The notes: generated by a model from the letters alone, not told the origin. DNA of 64,000 nt from Microbacterium terrisoli (GCF_030866805.1 NZ_CP133019.1:3472001-3536000), one strand, 5' to 3'; positions 32,289 through 41,594 are shown, counted from the first letter of the stretch. A program made the numbers and translations.

Positions 32289-33671
32289 TCAGCTGCGCAG
32301 CGCGCGAGCGCGCGGCAGCCGCACCGTCGCGGTGTTCAGGTCCTGCTCCTTGATCAGCGAGATGCCGCGGGTCTCGGGGATGGTCCAGACCGTGACCACG
32401 CCGACCAGGCCGACCACGAGCAGGAACCAACCGGGTACGAGCGCATTCCCCGTGATGCCGATCAGCCAGGTCAGCAGGTACGGCGCGGTGCCGGCGAACA
32501 GCGCCGCGGTGACCGCGTATGCGATCGACAGGCCGGTCTGCCGAGTGCGAGTGGGGAACAGCTCGACCACCGTGACAGCGTGGGTGCCCAGAACGATCGC
32601 GAGCAGGAACGCGAGACCGAACGTGGAGACGAACACCGCCCAGTCCGACCCGACCTGCATCAGCAGGAACAGTGGCACGGACAGCGCGGTCTGAGCGATC
32701 GCAGCGAACATCAGCACGGGCTTGCGGCCGAGACGGTCTGACGCGATACCGGCCAGCGGCACCACGATCAGGCCCAGCGCTGAGGCCAAGGTCGACAGCA
32801 GCGCGGCACGGCCGGCATCGAATCCGATCGTCTCCTCCTGGTACGTGAGCAGGTAGACGAGCACGACATAGAACGTGACGTTCATGAAGATCTCGATACC
32901 GCAGGTCTGCAGGAACTCGCGACGGTTGCGCTGGAAGACCTCCTTGACCGGCGCATGCGACACTGCCTGCAGCTCCTTGAGCTGCTCGAAGTCGGGGGTG
33001 TCCTCGATCTTCAGCCGGATGTACAGGCCGATGACGCCCAGCAGTGCGGTGAACAGGAACGGAATGCGCCATGCCCACGCCACGATGGTCTCTTCAGGGA
33101 AGGCGAGGTTCAGCAGGAAGACGGCGAACGAGGCGAGCAGGAACCCGAGAAGGCTCCCGAACTCGAGCCAGCTGCAGCCGAAGCCGCGGCGCTTGCGCGG
33201 CGAGAACTCGCCGAGGAAGGCGGCAGCACTGCCGAATTCTCCTCCGGCAGCCAGACCCTGCACGATGCGGGTCACGATCAGCAGGATCGGCGCGAAGATG
33301 CCGATCGTTTCGTAACCGGGCAGCAGTCCCAGCGCCAGAGTGGCCACCGCCATCCCGATGATCACGATCGACAACGTCGTCTTGCGACCGAGCCGGTCAC
33401 CGAGTCGTCCGAAGATCACCGCGCCGATGGGGCGCACGAAGAATGAGACGGCGAACACCGCGAAGGCGGCCAGCAGACCGGCGGTGTGGTTGGACTCCGG
33501 GAAGAACACGACCGCGATCGTGCCTGCCATGTACGCGTAGACGGCCCAGTCGAACCAGTGGACGAGCACGCCGATCGAGCCTGCGACGACGCTCTTGCGC
33601 AGACTCTTCGCTGAGACGGCATCGCTCGGCTCGAACGGCTGATCAGGTGATACGGGTATGGAAGTCGACAT
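32289..33671 (-). CDS. MFS transporter, metabolite:H+ symporter (MHS) family
   Basis: A 460-residue 12-helix transporter. The loop 2-3 motif GRLGDRLGRKTTL and the later SDRLGRKPVLM, together with QGLAAGGEFGSAAAFLGEFSP-type helices 4-5 (read in pieces), place it in the ProP/ShiA/KgtP metabolite:proton symporter group. It imports an organic acid, betaine or aromatic acid; substrate unknown. GAGGGG precedes the ATG. A perfect LysR-type box lies 60 bases upstream, and the LysR gene lies directly upstream on the same strand. Confidence 0.92.
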   Translation of the reverse strand: MSTSIPVSPDQPFEPSDAVSAKSLRKSVVAGSIGVLVHWFDWAVYAYMAGTIAVVFFPESNHTAGLLAAFAVFAVSFFVRPIGAVIFGRLGDRLGRKTTLSIVIIGMAVATLALGLLPGYETIGIFAPILLIVTRIVQGLAAGGEFGSAAAFLGEFSPRKRRGFGCSWLEFGSLLGFLLASFAVFLLNLAFPEETIVAWAWRIPFLFTALLGVIGLYIRLKIEDTPDFEQLKELQAVSHAPVKEVFQRNRREFLQTCGIEIFMNVTFYVVLVYLLTYQEETIGFDAGRAALLSTLASALGLIVVPLAGIASDRLGRKPVLMFAAIAQTALSVPLFLLMQVGSDWAVFVSTFGLAFLLAIVLGTHAVTVVELFPTRTRQTGLSIAYAVTAALFAGTAPYLLTWLIGITGNALVPGWFLLVVGLVGVVTVWTIPETRGISLIKEQDLNTATVRLPRARALRS

Positions 33672-33730
33672 TGACGGATCCCCTCGTTGACGGATCGATT
33701 ACGCACATGATCATCCGGGATGACGAGAGC

Positions 33731-33745
33731 ATCTGTAAAACAGAT
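33731..33745 (-). promoter_or_regulatory. LysR-type T-N11-A box
   Basis: ATCTGT-AAA-ACAGAT is a perfect 6-bp-arm dyad fitting T-N11-A (33732-33744), set in an AT-rich patch 60 bases upstream of the transporter start. The short unit TTGACGGATC is repeated nearby (33671-33680 and 33688-33697). Confidence 0.55.
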
Positions 33746-33781
33746 AAAATCTTCGGCAGCCTTCGAGTCTGCCTATACCTC

Positions 33782-34711
33782 CTATTCAGCGGTCGCAGCA
33801 TCCACCCCGAGCGTCTGCCGGCACTCGTCGATGAACGCGGTCGCGCGGCGCGTGAGATTGCTGCCGGCGAGGTGCACCGCGACCACCGGCAGCCCATGCC
33901 ATTCACCGGCGAGCGGCCGGGTCACCAGCGGCCGGTTCTCGTAGCTCACTTCGATGTCGGTGTGCTGGGTGAGGATCGCATAGCCCAGGCCACGGGCCAC
34001 AAGCGCCCGCACGAGCTCGAACTCGGTCGTGCGGAATCGGACGGTGGGCGTCAGACCGCGCAGGGTGAACAGCGAGCGGAAGTATTCGCCCCCCGGCGGC
34101 AGGTCGAAGAGGATGAGCGGTTCGTCGACGAGGTCTTCGATCGGGATGCTGTCACGTTCCGCGAACGGGTGCCCCGCAGGCAGCAGCACATGCGGGGCAA
34201 TGGCCTGCAGCGCGACCTTCTGCACGTCGCCGGCCAACAGGTCGGGGGCGAACCCGTAGTCGTACAGCAGCGCGACATCGCACGTGCCGTCCAGCAGCTT
34301 CGACCGCAGGTGCGCATGCGACCCCACGACGAAGTTCAGGTCGACGTCGGGGTTCGCCGTCAGGTAGGCGTCCAGCACCGGCGGCAGCAGATGCGGCGCC
34401 AACGTCGAATAGCATCCGACGGTCAGCTTGCCCGACAGCGCATCGTTGTGCTCTTCGGCGCTGCGCTCCAGATCATCGGCTTGTTCGAGCAGCTGGCGGG
34501 TCGACCGCAGGATCGACTGGCCGACCGTCGTGAGGGTCAGCCCGCGCGCATGCCGCACGAACAGCTGCACGCCGAGGTTGTCTTCGAGCTCTGCCAGCGC
34601 CGTGGACACGGCGGACTGCGAGAGGAAGACACGAGCGGCTGCGGCAGTGACGCTGCCCGTCTCTGCGGCGGCGACGAAATACTCCAGCTGACGGAGGGTG
34701 ATGCGCGCCAT
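33782..34711 (-). CDS. LysR-family transcriptional regulator
   Basis: A 309-residue LTTR. Residues ~1-60 form the winged helix (TLRQLEYFVAAAETGSVTAA, LSQSAVSTALAELED), followed by a linker helix and the two-lobed periplasmic-binding-like effector domain (KLTVGCYSTLAPHLLPPVL onward). It probably activates the downstream MHS transporter gene through the T-N11-A box between them; the effector would be the transported compound. ATG 34711 is the family-typical start. Confidence 0.93.
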   Translation of the reverse strand: MARITLRQLEYFVAAAETGSVTAAAARVFLSQSAVSTALAELEDNLGVQLFVRHARGLTLTTVGQSILRSTRQLLEQADDLERSAEEHNDALSGKLTVGCYSTLAPHLLPPVLDAYLTANPDVDLNFVVGSHAHLRSKLLDGTCDVALLYDYGFAPDLLAGDVQKVALQAIAPHVLLPAGHPFAERDSIPIEDLVDEPLILFDLPPGGEYFRSLFTLRGLTPTVRFRTTEFELVRALVARGLGYAILTQHTDIEVSYENRPLVTRPLAGEWHGLPVVAVHLAGSNLTRRATAFIDECRQTLGVDAATAE

Positions 34712-34776
34712 GCGGCCCACTCTAGACGGGTCCGTGCCGTCGACACGGAGCCGGGATGCTGCAGCCGTCGACCTCG

Positions 34777-35229
34777 TCACAGCGCGTGCACCAGGGTCAT
34801 CGCCGCCATGCCCGTCACCATGCCGATCGACATGACCGACGCGATCCGCCGCGACATCCCTCCGCCTCGCGGTGCGCAGCTCAGGCGCAGCGCGAGCCAT
34901 CCCGCCACCGCCAGCACGACCAGGACGCTGGCGGTGCCCACGGTCTGGACGCCGCCGTGGGAGTGGCCGGATGCCGCAGCCCCGCCGATCTGCGCGGCAT
35001 GACCGCACATCGCCGCCGCCACCGACAGCACCGCCATCGCCAGCGCGTCGACGACGGCAGGCAGTCCCGCCGTGTTCCGCCGCGCACGGCGAGCGTGACC
35101 GACCGCGAGCGCGAACATCAGCAGTGCTGCTGCCGCGTGGGCGGCCGATGCACCGCCGACCACGCAGGGAACCATGGCCAGCGCCATCAGCGCATGCGGC
35201 AGCGCCCGGGTCAGCCGAACTGGATCCAT
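34777..35229 (-). CDS. Small membrane protein (DUF5134-like), five hydrophobic segments
   Basis: A 150-residue protein with about five membrane segments and scattered histidines (ALPHALMALAM, SAAHAAA, MCGHAAQ, SGHSHGG). The layout resembles the DUF5134 family, whose function is unknown; a metal-related role is only suggested by the His residues. Its ATG at 35229 overlaps the last 19 bases of the aldehyde dehydrogenase gene, so it may be the last gene of the amine-oxidation operon. Confidence 0.65.
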   Translation of the reverse strand: MDPVRLTRALPHALMALAMVPCVVGGASAAHAAAALLMFALAVGHARRARRNTAGLPAVVDALAMAVLSVAAAMCGHAAQIGGAAASGHSHGGVQTVGTASVLVVLAVAGWLALRLSCAPRGGGMSRRIASVMSIGMVTGMAAMTLVHAL

Positions 35230-36704
35230 GTCGTCTTCAGCGCCGAGTACGCGTCGAACGCGTGCAGTGACAGGTCACGGCCGAATCCGGACTGCTTGAA
35301 GCCACCGAACGGCGTCGTCAGCCCCAAGGCGTCGACGGTGTTCACCGACACGGTGCCGGCCACGAGGCGCTGAGACACCCGGTGCGCGCGCGACAGAGAA
35401 GAGGTCCACACCGATGCAGCCAGACCGTAGGCCGTCGCATTGGCCTTGGCCACCGCCTCGTCTTCGGTCTCGAACGTCTCCACCGTCAGCAGCGGACCGA
35501 AGACCTCGGTGCTGTGCAGCGGATGCTGCTCGGGAAGGCCCGTGACGACGGTCGGGACGATGAACGCGTCCGACCCGTCGATCTCCAGCCGCTCGGCGCC
35601 GATCACGAGCGAACCCGCGGCGCGGGCACTGGTGATCGCCGCCCACACGTCGTCGGCGTGCGACCGTGACACAAGCGCGCCGCTGCCGCTGGCGCCATCC
35701 AACGGGTCGCCCGGGGCGTACGCGCGGGCTGCCTCGGCCACCAGCGCGACGAACTCGTCGTGCACACGGCGTTCCACGAGCAGCCGGCTGTTGGCCGAAC
35801 ACACTTCGCCCTGGTTGTAGAACGCACCGCGGGCGGCGGTCTCGGCGGCACCCGGCAGGTCGTCGCAGTCGGCGAACACGATGTTCGCGCTCTTGCCGCC
35901 GGCTTCCAGGCTCAGCCGCTTCATGTTCGACCGGCCCGAGTACTCCAGCAGCGTCTTGGCGACCGCCGTGGACCCGGTGAAGGTCAGCGCGTCGATTCCG
36001 TGGTGCAGGCCGATCGCCTCGCCGACACGCCCTCCGGGTCCGGGCACGACGTTGAGCACGCCGGCGGGAATGCCTGCCTCCAGGGCGAGGTCGGCCAGCC
36101 GCAGCGCCGACAGCGGCGAGACCGAGGCCGGCTTGTGCACGACGCTGTTGCCCAGCGCGAGAGCCGGTGCGAGCTTCCACGCCGCGATCTCGAGCGGGTA
36201 GTTCCACGGAGTGATGGCTGCGACGACTCCGAGCGCCTCGCGCGTGACCAGGGCCGTGGATCCGGGCGGCGTCGACGGGATCTCATCGAGCAGCTTGTCG
36301 ACGGCCTCGGCGTACCAGCGGAAGGTCGCGATCGCGCCGGGAACGTCGACCTCGCGTGCCTCGCGCACGGGCTTTCCCATGTCGAGGCTGTCCAGCAGCG
36401 CGAGCTCGTCGGCGTGCAGCTGCATGAGATCGGCCAGCCGCAGCATCCTCACCTTGCGGTCTTCGGCCGACAGCCGACTCCACCGCCCGTCGTCGAACGC
36501 CCCCCGCGCGGCGGCGACGGCACGGTCGATGTCGACGGCGGCGAGCGCTGCGACCTCGGCGTGCACGGCGCCGGTGGCGGGGTTGACGTCGGCGGTCGCG
36601 GCTCCCGACGCGGCGGCGACCCGCTCGCCGTCGATCACAGCGCGACCGTCGATGCTCAAGCCATCGGCGCGTTCATGCCAGGTGTCGGCCATCGTGTCGG
36701 TCAT
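35211..36704 (-). CDS. Aldehyde dehydrogenase (PuuC/betaine-aldehyde type)
   Basis: A 497-residue NAD(P)-dependent aldehyde dehydrogenase. ITPWNYP, FTGSTAVAK, the general-base LSLEAGGKS and catalytic Cys302 in GEVCSA are all in place. It should oxidise the aldehyde produced by the copper amine oxidase whose gene ends 3 bases upstream, turning an amine into the carboxylic acid in two steps. The gene follows permease and amine oxidase in one tight operon. The closest named relatives by feel are gamma-glutamyl-gamma-aminobutyraldehyde and phenylacetaldehyde dehydrogenases; the exact aldehyde is unknown. Confidence 0.95.
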   Translation of the reverse strand: MTDTMADTWHERADGLSIDGRAVIDGERVAAASGAATADVNPATGAVHAEVAALAAVDIDRAVAAARGAFDDGRWSRLSAEDRKVRMLRLADLMQLHADELALLDSLDMGKPVREAREVDVPGAIATFRWYAEAVDKLLDEIPSTPPGSTALVTREALGVVAAITPWNYPLEIAAWKLAPALALGNSVVHKPASVSPLSALRLADLALEAGIPAGVLNVVPGPGGRVGEAIGLHHGIDALTFTGSTAVAKTLLEYSGRSNMKRLSLEAGGKSANIVFADCDDLPGAAETAARGAFYNQGEVCSANSRLLVERRVHDEFVALVAEAARAYAPGDPLDGASGSGALVSRSHADDVWAAITSARAAGSLVIGAERLEIDGSDAFIVPTVVTGLPEQHPLHSTEVFGPLLTVETFETEDEAVAKANATAYGLAASVWTSSLSRAHRVSQRLVAGTVSVNTVDALGLTTPFGGFKQSGFGRDLSLHAFDAYSALKTTWIQFG

Positions 36705-36707
36705 GGC

Positions 36708-38741
36708 TCAGTACCCTTCGTGGTGGTGGCCGGCGTGGGGGTCATGGTGGCAGTGCCCGGCGTGGTCGTCGTGTCCGGCGTGGTCGTGCTCCGCTCCGCC
36801 GGCCGCACAGTGCGCCGAGTCCGGCTTGGGCAGATCCAGCGCCGGATTCTGGTCGAAGAAGCCGTAGGGCTTCAGCGTGAAGCCCATCTTGTCCACCGGC
36901 ATGATCGGCCAGTCCTCGGGTCGAGGAAAGTGCGTCATGCCGAACGCGTGCCACACGACGATGTCCTCGTCTTCGATCGAGCGGTCCTGCGCGACCCAGT
37001 CGGCGATGCCGTGGTTGCCCGGGTTCAGGTTCGCGTACTCGCCCGAGGGGAACCGCTCGGTCTGCTCGTATTGCGTGACCCACAGGTTCTTCGTGGCGAA
37101 TGCCGCTCGGCGCGAGATGGATGCCGCAGGGTCGGCCATCAGCGTCGGGTCACCGCTCGGGCGCAGCTCGTACGACACGGGTGCGCCGTGGCGATTCTTG
37201 TGCGACGGGTTGACGATGTGCCAGACGCGCCCGGCTCCCCGGTCGGCCAGCCGGGCCCCCTCGGTCTCGGTGTGCAGGCGCGTGACCCGCTTGGTGAACG
37301 CGTTGCCCCACGGGTTGTCGGGGCCCATCGGCACCCGCTGCACCTCGACCTCCTCGATCGCGTTGCGCAGGCCGTCCACCTGCATGTCCAGGCGGGCGCA
37401 GAACATGTGCTGGTGGAACGGCATGCCCAGGCCCTCGTCGCCCAGCGGCGTCGACCACCGCTCACGCTGCGTCTGGTCGCCGTAGGCGGCGGTGTAGACG
37501 ACGCCGGTGGCCTTGGCCTCCAGCTCGATCGTGCCATCCAGGTACAGGTACCAGTAGAAGCCGTAGTCGTAGTTGCCGACCGTGATGAAGAACGAGATCA
37601 CCAGGCGCCGGTTGCGACGCACATCGGCCGACAGCGTGAACTCGTCGGTGTGCTTGTAGAGGATGCCGGCATCCTCTTCGTGCATGCAGATGGCGTTGCG
37701 GATCGTCTTGGGGTGCCCGTGGTCGTCGGCCAGGACGGCGTCGAAATAGCTGATCTCGCCCAGGCAGTCGCAGCCGAGCTCGAGCGAGTTCGCGTTCTTG
37801 CCCATCGAGTACTCGCCGGCGTCGAAGTAGTTCTGCCAGAACCGCACCGGGCTGGGGTCGCCGTAGGGCACGACCATCTCGGGCACCGAGGCGCGGTAGA
37901 TGATCGGCCGGCGCCGCCCCCTGTCGTCGAAGCTCAGCTGGTGCAGCACGAGCCCCTCCACCGGGTCGAAGCCCAGGCGCACCTGCCACTTCTCCCAGGT
38001 GACCACGTCGCCGTCGATCGTGAAGCTCGGGCCTTCGGGCTGGGTGATCTCGATGGGCTTCTGCGTCGTGCGCGGCTCAGGCATCCACGCGTCCAGATGG
38101 AAGTCGAACCGCTCCTGCGGAATCGGGACCACCTCGGTGTCGACCAGCTCCACCACCTCGCCGGTGTTGGTGTCGAGGTAGGCGACCAGGCCCTCGACCG
38201 GGTGCGCCCACGCGTTGTCGGTCGGGTCGTACTGGATGAAGGTCGAGCCGCGCACGAGACGGCGGCCCTGCTCGCCCGGGATGTCGAAGATCCCGGCCGA
38301 GAGCGCGCACACACGAGCCGTCGACAGGTCGGTGATGCCGCGGGCGGCCATCGCCTTCTGCCACCCGGCGTCGGCACGGATCATGTGCTCTGCCTGCTCG
38401 TACTCTTCGGCGGTGATGGGCGGCTGCCCCTCGGTGACGATGTCGAGCACGCGCGAGGCCACGACGCGGCGGTCGCGCACCGAGACGACGATCTCGGTGA
38501 CCTCCTGCGTCTCGCGATCCAGCAGCAGCGAACGCACCAGACGGTCGAGGTCGGTGCGGCCGGCGATGACCGCATCCTTGTCGTGCTCGACGAGGCTGAC
38601 CAGGGTGAACAGCGTGCGCTCCGACACGAAGCCGGCGTTGACGATCACGACGCGGTTGGTCTCGATCTCTTCGGCGGTCAGCCGCGCCAGGGGGTGCGTG
38701 TCGGTCTGCGTCGCTGTGATGTCGTTCACGATGGTCATCAT
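36708..38741 (-). CDS. Copper-containing primary amine oxidase with histidine-rich tail
   Basis: A 677-residue copper amine oxidase, similar in layout to Arthrobacter phenylethylamine/histamine oxidase. Tyr391 in the VGNYDYG motif is the TPQ cofactor precursor; the catalytic Asp lies in YFDAGEY; copper ligands are HQH (PFHQHMF) and the distal His of GMTHFPR. It converts a primary amine and O2 to aldehyde, NH3 and H2O2. No signal peptide is seen. The last ~30 residues hold about a dozen His with Asp and Gly, a likely metal-binding tail not usual in the family. ATG 38741 overlaps the permease stop (ATGA) and has AAGGAG. Confidence 0.95.
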   Translation of the reverse strand: MMTIVNDITATQTDTHPLARLTAEEIETNRVVIVNAGFVSERTLFTLVSLVEHDKDAVIAGRTDLDRLVRSLLLDRETQEVTEIVVSVRDRRVVASRVLDIVTEGQPPITAEEYEQAEHMIRADAGWQKAMAARGITDLSTARVCALSAGIFDIPGEQGRRLVRGSTFIQYDPTDNAWAHPVEGLVAYLDTNTGEVVELVDTEVVPIPQERFDFHLDAWMPEPRTTQKPIEITQPEGPSFTIDGDVVTWEKWQVRLGFDPVEGLVLHQLSFDDRGRRRPIIYRASVPEMVVPYGDPSPVRFWQNYFDAGEYSMGKNANSLELGCDCLGEISYFDAVLADDHGHPKTIRNAICMHEEDAGILYKHTDEFTLSADVRRNRRLVISFFITVGNYDYGFYWYLYLDGTIELEAKATGVVYTAAYGDQTQRERWSTPLGDEGLGMPFHQHMFCARLDMQVDGLRNAIEEVEVQRVPMGPDNPWGNAFTKRVTRLHTETEGARLADRGAGRVWHIVNPSHKNRHGAPVSYELRPSGDPTLMADPAASISRRAAFATKNLWVTQYEQTERFPSGEYANLNPGNHGIADWVAQDRSIEDEDIVVWHAFGMTHFPRPEDWPIMPVDKMGFTLKPYGFFDQNPALDLPKPDSAHCAAGGAEHDHAGHDDHAGHCHHDPHAGHHHEGY

Positions 38742-40270
38742 CTGTCTCCTTCATGTGCCATCGACTCGTCGTCGATGGTCGTCAGTGCCGTGGTGTCGGG
38801 CAGCGGCCGCTGCGCGCGGATGCGTGCGCCGCGGGCGTAGCCGACGAGTGCGAGCACGGCCAGCACCACGAGTGTGCCGATGGTCAGCAATTCGAACGGA
38901 CCCTGCTCGACGCCCCAGTTGTCGGAGAAGTCGTACTCGATGCCGAACAGGTTCTCGAGGGTGCCCGGGAAGACAGTCACCCACGATCCCAGCAGCACCC
39001 ACAGGAAGGCGACGATGCCCAGCGCGGCGAACACGCGATTGCGGCCGGGCACCCGGTAGGGGCGCTCCACGTCCGGGTATGCGAAGCGCAGCTTGATCGC
39101 CGCCGGGATGATCAGCAGGTAGCTGAGCAGGAAGGTCGAGATCGAGATGTTCAGCACCACCTGGAACAGTGCCGCCGAACTGCCGGTGATCTGCATCGCG
39201 GCGATCAGGAACACGGTGGCGACCACACCCGAGAGCAGGTTGACGTGCACCGGCGTACCGAGCTTCTTGTGGAACGCGCCGAAGAAGCCGCCGAAGAATG
39301 CGCCGTCGGCTGCGGTCAGAGCCTGCATCCGGTCGCTGATGATCATCCACGACGCTCCCTGCGAAGCGAGGATGACCACGAACATCACCGCGGCGAGGAA
39401 CACGAGCGGGCCCGCCAGCGGTCCGTAGACGCCGAACACCGTCTGCACGGCATCCATGAGCCCGCCGATGCCGGTGATCGTCTTCGAGGGCAGCACGAGC
39501 AGCATCGCGAGGATCGGCAGCAGGTAGCACGCGGCCGACACGATGCCCGATCGGGCGATCGAGACGGGGATGTCGCGCTTGGGGTTCTTCATCTCGCCCG
39601 AGGCGCTGTTGGCCGACTCGAAGCCGAGGTAGGCGAACAGCAGCAGCGGCACGAGGCTGAGGAAGCCGACGAGCGTCGGGCTGAAGGAGGCGAGGTCGAG
39701 CTTCTCCACGCCGTGCTGCGCGGCGTAGATGACCGTGGTGATCAGGAACAGGGCCAGGAAGACGAGTTTGAGGATCGCGCCGAGGCTGGGGATCCACTTG
39801 GCCTTGGCCAGCGACAGGATCGCTGCCACGACGGTGACCCAGATGAAGACGATCTTGAACACCCAGTCCCCGAGCGACCCGTGCGGCAGGGGCGAGATGA
39901 AGCTGTCCCACGTCTCGGAGGCGAGGAACGCCATCGACCCGCCCACCCACACCGGCTGCGTGATCCAGCTGAGGATCGACGCCAGCGCTCCGGCGGGCCG
40001 GCCGAATGCGCGGCGCACCCACAGGTACGCGCCGCCCTCGCCGATGAACGTGCTGCCGGTCTCGGCGAAGATCATCGCGTAGGGGATCAGGAAGAAGACG
40101 GCGAGCACGAGAGTCCACGTGAACGTCTCGGCACCGAAGGATGCCGTCTCGGCGAGCACCTCGATGCTGAGCACCGCCGACATCACCAGGAAGATGATGT
40201 CGAAGCGCCCAAGGGTCTTCTTCAGATGTCCGGTCTGCTGCTGAGCGAGGACTGTCGAATCGTCGTCCAT
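38738..40270 (-). CDS. APC-superfamily amino-acid/amine permease
   Basis: A 510-residue transporter with about twelve membrane segments. FIGEGGAYLWVRRAFGRPAG (after TM2-3) and FAYLGFESANSASGEMKNPKRD (read in pieces) are typical of amino acid/polyamine antiporter-superfamily proteins. It is the first gene of the permease-amine oxidase-aldehyde dehydrogenase operon and should import the amine substrate. ATG 40270 has AAGGAGG upstream; the open frame extending to 40519 crosses the promoter and is rejected. Confidence 0.92.
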   Translation of the reverse strand: MDDDSTVLAQQQTGHLKKTLGRFDIIFLVMSAVLSIEVLAETASFGAETFTWTLVLAVFFLIPYAMIFAETGSTFIGEGGAYLWVRRAFGRPAGALASILSWITQPVWVGGSMAFLASETWDSFISPLPHGSLGDWVFKIVFIWVTVVAAILSLAKAKWIPSLGAILKLVFLALFLITTVIYAAQHGVEKLDLASFSPTLVGFLSLVPLLLFAYLGFESANSASGEMKNPKRDIPVSIARSGIVSAACYLLPILAMLLVLPSKTITGIGGLMDAVQTVFGVYGPLAGPLVFLAAVMFVVILASQGASWMIISDRMQALTAADGAFFGGFFGAFHKKLGTPVHVNLLSGVVATVFLIAAMQITGSSAALFQVVLNISISTFLLSYLLIIPAAIKLRFAYPDVERPYRVPGRNRVFAALGIVAFLWVLLGSWVTVFPGTLENLFGIEYDFSDNWGVEQGPFELLTIGTLVVLAVLALVGYARGARIRAQRPLPDTTALTTIDDESMAHEGDR

Positions 40271-40302
40271 CGTTCCACCTCCTTGTGGTACCGGTCTCCC
40301 GG

Positions 40303-40332
40303 ATTCTTTGCGATGCAACTCAAAGAATTGCA
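40303..40332 (-). promoter_or_regulatory. Overlapping dyads upstream of the amine-oxidation operon
   Basis: ATTCTTTG-N10-CAAAGAAT (40303-40328, perfect 8-bp arms) overlaps TGCAA-N9-TTGCA (40314-40332). They lie 33-62 bases before the permease start, where operator or activator binding is expected. The cognate protein is unknown; the TetR encoded at 44235-44834 is one candidate. Confidence 0.5.
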
Positions 40333-40377
40333 CGTGTGTCGGACGATCGAAAGCCCGATCGCCACGGTTTTCTCGAA

Positions 40378-40392
40378 CGCCCTGTCCGGGCG
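40378..40392 (-). terminator. Short hairpin after the M20 gene
   Basis: CGCCC-TGTCC-GGGCG, read on the minus strand, follows the M20 stop by 12 bases and is trailed by TTCGAGAAAA. The stem is only 5 bp, so it is a weak call. Confidence 0.35.
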
Positions 40393-40403
40393 AATCGATG
40401 GGT

Positions 40404-41594
40404 TCAGGTGTGCGCGTCGCCGCGGGCGCCCTCACGGGCGGCGGCTGCGACATCCAGCGCCGTCCAGGCCAGAGCCACGGCACCGTCGAACAGGGTCTGC
40501 TCGGCGACGGGACCCACACAATGATCGGCGAACTCGCGCTGGTGATTCGAGACGGGGAACGAGTCGACCCCGATGTACGGGTGGATGGCCCGGACGATCT
40601 GCGACACGTTGCCCATGTCGGTGGATGCCGTGGCCATCGTGGTCGCCGGCCCCTCGGTCACGAACGTCCGCCCGAGAGCCGTCGCGTTGGCGACGTAGGC
40701 GTCCAGCGCCGCCCGATCCGTGCGGAACTCGGCATACGGCTTGCTCTCGGGCGTGACCTCGAGCGTGCACCCGCTGGCCAGCGCTCCGGCCTCGAAGCAG
40801 GCCATGATCCGCGGGATGAGCTCGTCCAGCTGCGCGAGTGAAGGCGCCCGCACGTACCAGCGGCCCTCGCTGCGGCCGGGGATCGCGTTGGGCGCGGTGC
40901 CCGCATCGGTGACGATGCCGTGCACCCGCACGTCTGCCGGCAACTGCTGACGCAGCAGCCCGAGGGCCACCTGCGCGATCGTGAACGCGTCGGCGGCGTT
41001 GACCGCCTGGGTGGGATAGGCCGCCGCGTGCGCGGTCTTGCCGGTGTACTCGATATGCCAGTGCGCGACGGCGAGCGGCCGCGCCTCGGCCACATCGACC
41101 GGTGCGGGATGGGCCATCAGCGCGAGATCGAGGTCGGCGAACGCGCCGCGGTCGAGCATCTCGACCTTGCCGCCGCCGCCCTCCTCGGCCGGGGTTCCGT
41201 ACACCTCCACGGTCAGACCCGACACCTCGGCGACCCGGGCCAGCGCCAGGCCCGCCCCCACGCTCATGGCCGAGATGAGGTTGTGGCCGCACGCGTGCCC
41301 GAGCCCAGGCAGCGCGTCGTACTCGGCCATCAGGCCGACCCGGAACCCGCCGGAGCCGAACACCGCGCGAAACGCCGTGGCAAGGCCCAGGTAGTCGTAC
41401 TCGACGGCGAACCCGGCCCGCTCCAGCACGTCGCCGACCGCACGCGACGACGCGACCTCGCGCCAGGCCGTCTCAGGATTCTCGTACAGCTGCCGCGACA
41501 GGGCGACCAGAGCTGCGCCGCTGTCGCCCACCGCGCGCCGCGCGTCGTCTTTCACCGTCGCGCTCGGCGCACGCACGGCCATCACCTCACTCAT
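40404..41594 (-). CDS. M20-family amidohydrolase/peptidase
   Basis: A 396-residue dinuclear metallohydrolase of the AbgB / aminobenzoyl-glutamate or N-acyl-amino-acid amidohydrolase group. Metal-binding elements visible: MAEYDALPGLGHACGHN (His-Asp cluster), the EEGGGGK catalytic Glu region near residue 150, and a GKTAHAAAYP dimerisation-domain motif. It cleaves an amide bond, releasing an amine or amino acid. ATG 41594 overlaps the DUF1028 stop by 8 bases, making it the last gene of a coupled FMO-RidA-DUF1028-M20 operon. Confidence 0.9.
   Translation of the reverse strand: MSEVMAVRAPSATVKDDARRAVGDSGAALVALSRQLYENPETAWREVASSRAVGDVLERAGFAVEYDYLGLATAFRAVFGSGGFRVGLMAEYDALPGLGHACGHNLISAMSVGAGLALARVAEVSGLTVEVYGTPAEEGGGGKVEMLDRGAFADLDLALMAHPAPVDVAEARPLAVAHWHIEYTGKTAHAAAYPTQAVNAADAFTIAQVALGLLRQQLPADVRVHGIVTDAGTAPNAIPGRSEGRWYVRAPSLAQLDELIPRIMACFEAGALASGCTLEVTPESKPYAEFRTDRAALDAYVANATALGRTFVTEGPATTMATASTDMGNVSQIVRAIHPYIGVDSFPVSNHQREFADHCVGPVAEQTLFDGAVALAWTALDVAAAAREGARGDAHT

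Noticed and set aside
30123..32741. 872-codon open frame on the plus strand
   Set aside because: Runs out of frame through purB and antisense to the thioesterase and transporter genes; no family features.
35760..38840. 1026-codon open frame on the plus strand
   Set aside because: Antisense to the aldehyde dehydrogenase and copper amine oxidase genes, both with complete active-site motifs; composition is that of a complementary-strand shadow.
40349..40366. CGATCG-AAAGCC-CGATCG as a terminator
   Set aside because: Each arm is itself a palindrome of a common hexamer, the stem is only 6 bp, and it lies between divergently placed signals; not enough for a call.
38753..40756. 667-codon open frame on the plus strand
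   Set aside because: Antisense to the amine permease; rich in Arg/His/Asp/Glu, as expected for the complement of membrane-protein codons.
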